Below are positions 43,190-51,034 of a DNA stretch of 64,000 nucleotides, in pieces; the stretch's first letter is position 1, and each line of letters opens with the position of its first letter. The stretch lies in assembly GCA_036496605.1 (NCBI GenBank), contig DASXKV010000056.1, positions 1 through 64,000 on the forward strand. The letters are read 5' to 3'. The notes below the pieces were generated by a model. It was not told the origin of the DNA. It did not search any database and saw only the letters and a program-made list of their open reading frames with translations. The stretch comes from Gemmatimonadaceae bacterium (GTDB lineage Bacteria > Gemmatimonadota > Gemmatimonadetes > Gemmatimonadales > Gemmatimonadaceae). The position numbers and the translations under genes were made by a program.

Positions 43190-43365
43190 CGGTTACGCTG
43201 GCGCGGCGGACAGTCGCGCGCTGAGCGCGCGCGAACCCGGAAGCTCCTGCGAGCGCAGCGAGCAGGGGTCGGCAGAAACTACTCCAGCCCCCGCAACGCT
43301 CGCAAGCGGTGAAAAATGCGATAGTTGACGCGTTGCACGCGCGCAACGGACGATACGTGAACCGC
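43190..43365. other. gap between ABC exporter and FHA gene
   Basis: No gene. Contains small hairpins: GCGCGC-TGA-GCGCGC near 43216-43231 and CGTTGC-ACGCGC-GCAACG near 43333-43350. The first lies within 30 nt of the FHA start and could be an end structure for the ABC gene or an upstream control element. No promoter can be named with confidence. Confidence 0.4.
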
Positions 43366-45255
43366 TCACATTCCGCTGACGAGCGCGTCCCTGCCAGCTG
43401 TGCGCTCCCTCCCGCTGCCTCGTCCAACGGCCGCTCCGGTCTGCAATCGATACAGTCGCTCGTACAGACCACCTTTCGCCATCAACTGCCGATGCGTACC
43501 GCGTTCGCGCACTTGACCATGGTGAAGCACGAGGATCTCGTCTGCTCCCACGATCGTGCTCAGGCGATGCGCAATCGCGATTGTAGTGCGACCGCTCATC
43601 AGCACGGCGAGCGCGCTCTGAATCTCCGCCTCGATCTCGCTATCGACCGCGCTCGTCGCCTCATCGAGAATCAGCAGCGCCGGATCGGCGGCGATCGCGC
43701 GAGCGAATGAGAGAAGCTGTCGCTCCCCAACGCTGATCGACGCTCCCCGCTCGCCGAGCACGTGCGAGTATCCCTCCGGCAGGCGACGAATGATGCGATC
43801 GGCGCCCACACGCGAAGCCGCCGCGGTGACCTGCTCCTCACTCAATGGATTCGACAGACGAATGTTGCTCGTGATGTCACCGGCGAACAGGAAAATGTCC
43901 TGCTGTACATAGCCAATCAACGAGCGGAGCTCGTCGATGGGCATCTCACGAATGTCGACGCCGTTTACCGTGATGCGTCCGCGCTGCGGATCATAGAACC
44001 GCAGCAAGAGATTCACGATCGTGGTCTTCCCTGCCCCCGTGTGACCCACAAGCGCGAGCGTCTGTCCCGGTTCGGCCCGGAAGCTCACCCCTTTGAGCAC
44101 CCACTCCGGCGACTGCTCACCTGTCGTCGTTCGCGCCACATGAGCGATGTCATACGCGAACCACACGTCGTGAAATTCGACGGTCACCTTCCGCGAGGTG
44201 AGGTGACGCGCTCCGTCCTTCGGCGTCAACGCGGACGTTCCGGCAGCGATTGGCGTGTCGATGAGCTTGAAAATGCGCTCGGACGCTGCCATCGCTTGCT
44301 GCAGCATGTTGTACTTATCGGAGAGATCCTGTAGCGGATCGAAGAAGCGCCGCACGAGTTGGAGAAACGCGGCAACCGTCCCCACCGTCAATGCGCCGAT
44401 CTCTACACGTCGCGCGCCGGCAACGATCAAGCTCGCCAGTGCCACCGTCGTCAGGATTTCGATTGCGGGGAAATAGAGTGCATAGACGCGAATCGATTTG
44501 AGATGTGCGTCCAGATGGTCGCGATTCAGTCTGTCGAATCGCGCCGCCTCGTCTCGCTCGCGACTGAAGAGCTGGACGATTCGCATCCCCGTGATGTGTT
44601 CCTGCAGGTAAGCATTGATGCGCGCGAGACGCGTTCGAATCTCTCGATAGGCAGAGCGCACAGAGCGTTGGAAGATGCTCGACGTCATCCAGACGAACGG
44701 AATCACAGCAAACGACGCCAGCGCGAGTCGCCAATCGATAATGAGCATCAACACGCTGATCGCAACCAGCGTGAAGAGGTCGCCCATTCCCGAGACAACT
44801 CCTGCGGTAAAGAGGTCGTTCAGAGACTCGACATCGGACGTAACGCGCGTGATCAGTCGACCGACGGGATTTCGATCGAAGAACGCGACCGGCAGCTCCT
44901 GCAGATGCGCAAACAATTCGTGACGTAGATCGCGCATCACGCGCTGGCCAAGCAGACTCGTGAGCAGAGTCTCGCCGTACGAGGCGACGAATGAGAACGC
45001 GAGCGCGAGCGCAAAAAGGCCCGCCATTCGACCAGCGGCCGCGACATCGCGCGCGGGTAATGCGACGTCGATGACCCGTTGAGTCAGCATCGGCCCAACG
45101 AGTTGAAGCACGCCTTCGCCAGCGAGCAACGAGAGCGACCCCATGACGAGCCACCCGTAAGGCCGCGCGTAACGCAGGAGCCGGCGCATCAGCCGACCGT
45201 CGTAGGCTTTCCCGAGTGCGTCTTCCTCGTGGTATTCGGTTACGGGCGACGACAT
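43366..45255 (-). CDS. ABC exporter, MsbA/multidrug type (fused membrane and ATPase domains)
   Basis: Homodimeric half-transporter. The first about 320 residues contain six hydrophobic segments with the exporter loop EHITGMRIVQLFSRE. The ATPase domain has Walker A GHTGAGKTT, the C-motif SVGERQLLSFARAI, Walker B LLILDEATSAVD and the H-loop IAHRLSTI. The order TMD then NBD and the 629-aa length fit MsbA/LmrA-like lipid or drug exporters. An Arg/Gly-rich tail extends beyond the NBD. Substrate is not predictable. Divergent from the GlsB gene across 138 bp. Confidence 0.92.
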   Translation of the reverse strand: MSSPVTEYHEEDALGKAYDGRLMRRLLRYARPYGWLVMGSLSLLAGEGVLQLVGPMLTQRVIDVALPARDVAAAGRMAGLFALALAFSFVASYGETLLTSLLGQRVMRDLRHELFAHLQELPVAFFDRNPVGRLITRVTSDVESLNDLFTAGVVSGMGDLFTLVAISVLMLIIDWRLALASFAVIPFVWMTSSIFQRSVRSAYREIRTRLARINAYLQEHITGMRIVQLFSRERDEAARFDRLNRDHLDAHLKSIRVYALYFPAIEILTTVALASLIVAGARRVEIGALTVGTVAAFLQLVRRFFDPLQDLSDKYNMLQQAMAASERIFKLIDTPIAAGTSALTPKDGARHLTSRKVTVEFHDVWFAYDIAHVARTTTGEQSPEWVLKGVSFRAEPGQTLALVGHTGAGKTTIVNLLLRFYDPQRGRITVNGVDIREMPIDELRSLIGYVQQDIFLFAGDITSNIRLSNPLSEEQVTAAASRVGADRIIRRLPEGYSHVLGERGASISVGERQLLSFARAIAADPALLILDEATSAVDSEIEAEIQSALAVLMSGRTTIAIAHRLSTIVGADEILVLHHGQVRERGTHRQLMAKGGLYERLYRLQTGAAVGRGSGRERTAGRDALVSGM

Positions 45256-45393
45256 TGTCGTAAGGTAACGGCCCGGGCAGGCCGGTTTCGAGATGCTTCA
45301 GTCCGGCTTTACCGGCCGCGCAACGACCACTGTGGTACATCGGTTGCGTTTTTGGCGGGTGCGGTTCTACCCCCAATTTTTGGAGGAGACAGT

Positions 45394-45666
45394 ATGGGTA
45401 TCGTAGCGTGGATAGTTCTGGGCCTCATCGCCGGCGCAATTGCGAAGGCGATCATGCCGGGCAAAGATCCAGGCGGCGTCATCGTGACGATTCTCATCGG
45501 GATCGTAGGTGCGTTCCTTGGTGGGTTCCTCGGCAATCTGGTTACTGGAACCGGGTTGAATGGATTTTCATTGTGGAGCATTCTGCTCGCAGTACTCGGT
45601 GCGCTGTTGTTGCTGTGGATTTATCGAATGACAACCCGGGGCCGGCCGACGACACCTACCGTCTGA
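45394..45666 (+). CDS. GlsB/YeaQ/YmgE family small membrane protein, copy 1
   Basis: Stress-associated, transglycosylase-associated membrane protein of 90 aa. Strong GGAGGAG at 45382-45388 precedes the ATG by 5 nt. Three hydrophobic segments, with MGIVAWIVLGLIAGAIAKAI and KDPGGVIVTILIGIVGAFLGG; the PGKDPGG turn is the family mark. Followed by a perfect intrinsic terminator, so it is its own transcript. A second copy follows at 45793. Confidence 0.93.
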   Translation: MGIVAWIVLGLIAGAIAKAIMPGKDPGGVIVTILIGIVGAFLGGFLGNLVTGTGLNGFSLWSILLAVLGALLLLWIYRMTTRGRPTTPTV

Positions 45667-45693
45667 CGCAAGGCCGCTCGTAGGACGTCACAG

Positions 45694-45726
45694 GGCCGGC
45701 GCGATGACGCGCCGGCCACTTTTTTT
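45694..45726 (+). terminator. intrinsic terminator after GlsB copy 1
   Basis: Perfect 10-bp stem GGCCGGCGCG / CGCGCCGGCC with loop ATGA (45694-45717), followed by AC and seven T (45720-45726). It is the clearest rho-independent terminator in the window. It ends the first GlsB transcript and separates it from the second paralog. Confidence 0.95.
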
Positions 45727-45792
45727 GTGCTTTATCGAGATGTTCTTCTCTGGACTTATAGCTTTGAGCCGACAGCTGACCTTCCTTTCGAA

Positions 45793-46065
45793 ATGCCCCT
45801 CTGGCTCTATTGGCTCGTTCTCGGCCTCATCGCCGGGTCACTCGCGAAGTGGATTCTGCCGGGCCGAGATCCGGCCGGATGTCTGTTCACCATCCTCCTG
45901 GGAATCGGCGGCGCGTTGTTAGGCGGTCTTATCGGCTCGTATGTCGGCTGGGGAAAGGTCACCCAGGGCGAGCTCGATCTCCGTTCGATCGGTATTGCGA
46001 CAGTCGGGGCCATCGTGGTGCTCATCATCGGCAGGATCCTGCGCGCCTTGACAAAGCGCACGTGA
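45793..46065 (+). CDS. GlsB/YeaQ/YmgE family small membrane protein, copy 2
   Basis: 90 aa. The ATG at 45793 begins PLWLYWLVLGLIAGSLAK; the PGRDPAG turn corresponds to PGKDPGG in copy 1. The frame is open 22 codons further upstream, but those do not fit the family. No Shine-Dalgarno sequence precedes the ATG. Three hydrophobic segments, with a longer periplasmic loop (VGWGKVTQGELD) than copy 1. A probable -10 TTATAG lies about 30 nt upstream. Ends 27 nt before uvrA. Confidence 0.9.
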   Translation: MPLWLYWLVLGLIAGSLAKWILPGRDPAGCLFTILLGIGGALLGGLIGSYVGWGKVTQGELDLRSIGIATVGAIVVLIIGRILRALTKRT

Positions 46066-46092
46066 CCGCGCCCTTCGGTTAACTTTCGCCCC

Positions 46093-48960
46093 ATGAAGGA
46101 CGCCATCGTCGTGCGGGGCGCGCGACAACACAATCTCAAAGGCTTCGATCTTCGAATTCCGCGACGGGCATTCACCGTCGTCACTGGCCCATCGGGCTCC
46201 GGGAAATCATCCCTCGCCTTTGACACCATCTACGCCGAGGGCCAGCGCCGATATGTCGAGTCGTTGTCCGCCTATGCGCGGCAATTCCTCGAGCGCATGG
46301 AGAAGCCGGACGTCGACTCCATAGATGGCCTCTCGCCGGCCGTTGCGATCGAGCAGAAGAATCCCACGAAGACGTCTCGATCGACGGTTGGAACGGCCAC
46401 GGAGATTTACGACTACCTCCGCTTGCTCTGGGCGCGGATCGGACGCACGTATTGCCCGCTCTGCGGGCGCGAGATGAAGCCGGATAGGGTGCAGTCGGTT
46501 GCCGATGCCGTCGCCGAGCTCACCCCGGGCACTCGCTTCTCCGTTGCCTTTCCGCTTCGAATGTCGGACGAGGTGACGCACGAGGTCGTCGTCGACAACC
46601 TGCGCGCCGCCGGTTTTCTTCGACTCAGCATCGACGGGACCGTTAGGCATCTCGACGAGCTGGATGCACTGCCGATCGATGTGACCTTCGCGAAAGAAGT
46701 ACTCGTCGTCGTCGATCGTCTCGCGGCTGGCGACGACGCACGCGGCCGACTCGTCGATGCCGTCGGGACAGCATTTCGCGAGGGCGACGGAGACTGCGTG
46801 ATTCTCTTCAACGAGGCGGTGACGTCGCCGCGATTCCCACTTGCCGCCTCACGATGGCGCTTCACCGAGCGGTTCGAGTGCGCGAACGATGGGACGCGCG
46901 CACCCGCCCCGACGCCGCAGCTATTCTCGTTCAATAGTCCGCGCGGAGCATGCAAACGTTGTAACGGATTCGGCGCGACGCTCGAGTACGATGAGGCGCT
47001 CATCGTTCCCTATCCGGATCGTTCGCTGCGCGATGGCGCGATCGATCCGTGGCGCATGCCGCGTTATGACAATAAGCGTCGAGCACTTTCGGAATACGCA
47101 AAGCGCGAGCGCATACCGACCGATGTCTCCTGGCAGAAGCTCTCCGCGGCGCAGCGGCAGAAGCTGCTGCACGCGCGCGTACGCGGCTACAAGGGCATTT
47201 TCCCGTTTCTCGTCGATCTCGAGGAAAAGCGCTACAAGCAGTACATCCGCGTATTCCTCCGACAGTATCAGAGCGCTCGTGAATGCCCCGATTGCCACGG
47301 CGCCAAGCTGCAACCTGAATCGCTGCAGGTTCGAGTCAACGACCGCAGCATTGCCGAGGTGAGCGAACTGCCGGTCGACCGGCTGCTCGAGTGGATGTCG
47401 TCGGTCTCGTTGACGGCGTTCGAGCGCGAGGTTGCTGCCCACATCCTCAAGGAGGCGCGCGATCGCGTCCAGTTCCTGTGCGAGGTGGGACTCAATTACC
47501 TGACGCTCAATCGGGCGACGCGAACGTTGTCGGGCGGCGAATCGCAGCGCATCGGTCTCGCGAATTCCTTGGGATCGCAGCTCGTCGATACACTCTACGT
47601 GCTCGACGAGCCGTCGATTGGCCTGCACCCGCGCGACACCGAGCGTCTCCTCCGTCTCCTGCATCGTCTGCGCGACGCGGGCAATACGGTTCTTGTCGTC
47701 GAGCACGACCCGGAGACGATCCGCGCGGCCGATTTCATGGTGGAGCTGGGACCGGGCAGTGGCGAGCGTGGTGGACAGGTGGTCTTTGCCGGGCCGATGT
47801 CTCGCGTGGCCGAGAGCGCGCTCACCGGCGCGTACCTCACGGGACAGCGCGAGATCCCGCTCCCCGCTCGGCGTCGGCGCATCGGCCCCCGTTGGATCAC
47901 CCTCACCGGCGCTCGCGAGCACAATCTCAAAGGCCTCGACGTCCGCATCCCGTTAGGCGCGGTAACGTGTGTGACGGGCGTCTCGGGTTCCGGAAAGAGT
48001 ACGCTCGTGCACGACGTGCTGATGCGGGCGCTCGAGCTCCGCATTCACGGAGAACACAGCGCGAAACGGCATCTTGGCGAGGCTGTCGGTGCATTCGACA
48101 CGATCACGGGTGTCGAGGCCCTCGACGACGTCGTGATGATCGATCAGAGCCCGATCGGCAAGTCACCGCGGTCCAATCCAGTCACGTACGTCAAGGCGTT
48201 CGACGAGATCCGGCGCATTTTTGCCGACGCGCCGCTCAGCCGCCAGCGCGGCTACACGGCGGGCACGTTCAGCTTCAACGTCGCCGGTGGCCGTTGCGAG
48301 ACGTGTGAGGGCGCGGGCTATCTCGAGGTCGAGATGGTCTTCATGGCCGACGTGTACGTCCCGTGTGACGACTGCGGGGCCAGGCGATTCAAGCCCGAGG
48401 TTCTCGACGTGCGAGTGAACGGTCGCACGATCTTCGAGGTACTCGAGCTGACCGTCGACGAAGCAATTCGCTTCTTCCCACGCGAAGAGAAGCTCGGTCA
48501 GGCGCTGTGGCAGCTGCAGCAAGTCGGCCTCGGATATCTCCGGCTTGGTCAACCGGCAACGACGCTCTCCGGTGGCGAGGCCCAACGACTGAAGATCGCG
48601 CGCGAGTTGGCGCTCGCGAGTAAGAAGAGTGGTAAGAAGCTCTATATCATGGACGAGCCGACCACGGGGCTCCATCTCGAAGACATTCGCCGCCTTGCCC
48701 AGGTGTTCGATCGCCTCGTCGACGCGGGGCACACGCTGCTAATCATCGAGCACAACCTCGATGTCATCAAGTTGGCCGACTGGGTGATCGATCTCGGTCC
48801 GGAAGCGGGCGATCGCGGCGGCGAAGTGGTGGCGAGCGGGCGTCCGGAAGACGTCGCGCGCATGGAGCAGTCGCACACCGGACGCTGGCTTCGGACCGTG
48901 CTGCCCGGTGGCGACCGCCGCGCAGCGCCCCTCACTCTGGAGAGCGCCGTCCTCGTTTGA
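46093..48960 (+). CDS. uvrA: excinuclease ABC subunit A
   Basis: Damage-recognition ATPase of nucleotide excision repair. Two ABC ATPase modules are present: Walker A TGPSGSGKSS (about 32-41) and TGVSGSGKST (about 630-640). Signatures are TLSGGESQRIGLANSLGS and TTLSGGEAQRLKIARELA. Zinc modules: CPLCGREMK, CKRCNGF, CPDCHGAK and CETCEGAGYLEVE with CDDCG. The length of 955 aa is normal. Mfd encoded at 11961 would hand lesions to it. It ends inside the preceding frame of the lipoprotein gene, which starts at 49031. Confidence 0.97.
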   Translation: MKDAIVVRGARQHNLKGFDLRIPRRAFTVVTGPSGSGKSSLAFDTIYAEGQRRYVESLSAYARQFLERMEKPDVDSIDGLSPAVAIEQKNPTKTSRSTVGTATEIYDYLRLLWARIGRTYCPLCGREMKPDRVQSVADAVAELTPGTRFSVAFPLRMSDEVTHEVVVDNLRAAGFLRLSIDGTVRHLDELDALPIDVTFAKEVLVVVDRLAAGDDARGRLVDAVGTAFREGDGDCVILFNEAVTSPRFPLAASRWRFTERFECANDGTRAPAPTPQLFSFNSPRGACKRCNGFGATLEYDEALIVPYPDRSLRDGAIDPWRMPRYDNKRRALSEYAKRERIPTDVSWQKLSAAQRQKLLHARVRGYKGIFPFLVDLEEKRYKQYIRVFLRQYQSARECPDCHGAKLQPESLQVRVNDRSIAEVSELPVDRLLEWMSSVSLTAFEREVAAHILKEARDRVQFLCEVGLNYLTLNRATRTLSGGESQRIGLANSLGSQLVDTLYVLDEPSIGLHPRDTERLLRLLHRLRDAGNTVLVVEHDPETIRAADFMVELGPGSGERGGQVVFAGPMSRVAESALTGAYLTGQREIPLPARRRRIGPRWITLTGAREHNLKGLDVRIPLGAVTCVTGVSGSGKSTLVHDVLMRALELRIHGEHSAKRHLGEAVGAFDTITGVEALDDVVMIDQSPIGKSPRSNPVTYVKAFDEIRRIFADAPLSRQRGYTAGTFSFNVAGGRCETCEGAGYLEVEMVFMADVYVPCDDCGARRFKPEVLDVRVNGRTIFEVLELTVDEAIRFFPREEKLGQALWQLQQVGLGYLRLGQPATTLSGGEAQRLKIARELALASKKSGKKLYIMDEPTTGLHLEDIRRLAQVFDRLVDAGHTLLIIEHNLDVIKLADWVIDLGPEAGDRGGEVVASGRPEDVARMEQSHTGRWLRTVLPGGDRRAAPLTLESAVLV

Positions 48961-49030
48961 CTTTGCGGGTCCCCTTCCTACCTTTGGTCGCGCCGAGAGC
49001 CGGTTTACGACCCGAAGAAGGGATGAACGC

Positions 49031-51016
49031 TTGCGGAGGCAACGCAGCTACGCTGGTCTTGTCGTCGCGATCGCTGCCGCCGGAATCGTCAGCGCTTTTG
49101 TCGCGTGCTCGGACTTCACGCCGCCAGGCGCCGCCGGTAGTTCCTCCACACTCTCCGTCAATCCGAAGACGGTCCACCTCAACGTCGGCGGCGACACGCA
49201 GCTCACAGCCATCGGTGCCTCGGGCGCAATCGTCTGGTCGTCGAACGACGACAGTATCGCAACGGTGAGCTTCGGGAAGGTCACCGCCGTGGCCAGTGGA
49301 TCGGCGACGATCCGCGCGGTGAGCGGCACGAGTCAAGCAACGTCTCGCGTGACCGTTACGACGCCGGCGGCCGTCGCGCTGTCGACGACGAATCTCTTCT
49401 TCGACGGAGTCGCATCGGGAGTCATTCCCGATTCGCAGAGCGTTGACGTCACGAACGCCGGCCAGGATTCGCTGAGCGGACTCACCATCGACAGCGTGAC
49501 CTACGGCGCCGCAGCGACCGGCTGGCTCGATGCGAGCCTAACGCAAACCACCGCGCCGGCGAAGTTGATCCTTCGCCCCAAGACGACCGCGCTCGTCGTC
49601 GGCTCGTACACCGCGAGCGTCTCGGTGTCGTCGCCCTTACTCGGCCTTCCACCGCAGCTCATCGCCGTGCGCTTCACGCTGATTCGGCCGGCAGCGATTT
49701 CTCTCTCGAGCACTACCGCGTCGTTCAGCCTGCAGCAAGGCGCGGCCTTACCGTCGCAGCAGTCGATCACCGTGAGCGACGGCGGCGACGCGCCGCTCAC
49801 CGGTCTCTCGACGGGCACGATCGTCTACTCGTCAGGCGCCAGCGGTTGGCTCGATGCCAGTGTTGCGCCGAACGCGGCGCCGGCTTCGCTGTTGCTCCAG
49901 CCCAACACCTCGGGCCTGGCACCGGGAGACTACACTGCCACCGTACCGGTGACGTCGACGATCGCCGGAGTCGTCCCGGCCATGGTCACGGTCACCTACC
50001 ACGTCACGGCGGCACCGCCTCCTCCGGTGATCGTCGTGAGTCCGCCGACCGCGACTTTCACCGCGGGCAAGAACTTTGGCTCGCTTCCAGTTCAACAATC
50101 GATCTCGATCACGAGCTCCGGCATCGGCACGGTGAGCGGATTGAGTGCAACGGCGAGCTACACGGGCCCGGTCACCAATTGGCTCGCTACGCTGACGTTC
50201 ACCGGCAACGTCACGACAGCGCCGACGACGCTCAACGTGCAGCCGAACACCACCGGCCTGGCGGCGGGTGTGTACACCGCGACGATTCACCTCGCCTCGA
50301 CGACGACGGGTGTCGTCGCGAAGGACATACCGGTCACGTACGTCATCGACGATCTCGTCCTCGACCAGTCGTCGATCCAGTTCCTCACAACCACGAGTAC
50401 GCCGCCCGCGGCTCGAGTCGTGAGCGTCTCGAATGCGGGCAGTGGCAGCATCACGGGAGTGACCGCCACCGTCGCACTGCTCTCGGGTCGTGCCGACGCA
50501 AGCTGGTCCTGGTTGTCGGCGTCACTCGCGAGCACGGTGCCCCAATCACCGAGCGCGACTTCGCTCACGCTCACGGCCGGCCTTGCCGACTCGTTAGGTG
50601 ACTTCACGGCGCTGGTGACCGTCGCCGCGCCGGGAATGGTCTCCAAGACGGTCAACGTCAGCTACCGTCGCCAGGCGACGATGGCGGGTGACGTATTGCC
50701 GATCCTGCAGATGCCGTCATGTTTCAATTGCCACTCGTCACCCACTGCGACCAACGTTAATATCGGCTTCGCGAACACTGACGAGGCGTACAGTTCTCTC
50801 CTCAACATCAACACCACCGGTAACGCCAATGGCCACACCTACGTCGTCGCCGGTGACTCGTTGAACAGCAACCTGTTCAAGCTGCTCAACGGCTTGGCGC
50901 CGACTGGCTATTTCAACATGCCGTTCCCGTGTTCCAACAACAATGCGTCTTGTATAAATTCTCAACTTCGAACGCGAATCTATATCTGGATTCAACAGGG
51001 GGCGCTCAAGCCGTGA
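49031..51016 (+). CDS. Ig-like/beta-repeat lipoprotein with C-terminal CxxCH motif (661 aa)
   Basis: Outer-surface candidate. TTG start at 49031 with AAGGG about 9 nt upstream; lipobox FVAC (Cys about 26). Residues about 35-110 form a Big_2-type domain (LNVGGDTQLTAIG, WSSNDDSIATV). Then come four beta domains of about 100 residues, each with a SVDVTNAG/SITVSDGG/SISITSSG-like core and LxPxTTxLxxGxYTA, the pattern of secreted BACON/Ig-like modules. The last 90 residues contain FNCHSSPT (CxxCH), a possible covalent haem site, and NTDEAYSSLLNINTTGNAN typical of planctomycete-type cytochromes. No other haem ligand was identified. Confidence 0.72.
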   Translation: MRRQRSYAGLVVAIAAAGIVSAFVACSDFTPPGAAGSSSTLSVNPKTVHLNVGGDTQLTAIGASGAIVWSSNDDSIATVSFGKVTAVASGSATIRAVSGTSQATSRVTVTTPAAVALSTTNLFFDGVASGVIPDSQSVDVTNAGQDSLSGLTIDSVTYGAAATGWLDASLTQTTAPAKLILRPKTTALVVGSYTASVSVSSPLLGLPPQLIAVRFTLIRPAAISLSSTTASFSLQQGAALPSQQSITVSDGGDAPLTGLSTGTIVYSSGASGWLDASVAPNAAPASLLLQPNTSGLAPGDYTATVPVTSTIAGVVPAMVTVTYHVTAAPPPPVIVVSPPTATFTAGKNFGSLPVQQSISITSSGIGTVSGLSATASYTGPVTNWLATLTFTGNVTTAPTTLNVQPNTTGLAAGVYTATIHLASTTTGVVAKDIPVTYVIDDLVLDQSSIQFLTTTSTPPAARVVSVSNAGSGSITGVTATVALLSGRADASWSWLSASLASTVPQSPSATSLTLTAGLADSLGDFTALVTVAAPGMVSKTVNVSYRRQATMAGDVLPILQMPSCFNCHSSPTATNVNIGFANTDEAYSSLLNINTTGNANGHTYVVAGDSLNSNLFKLLNGLAPTGYFNMPFPCSNNNASCINSQLRTRIYIWIQQGALKP

Positions 51017-51034
51017 GCGCCGCACGAACCGTCG

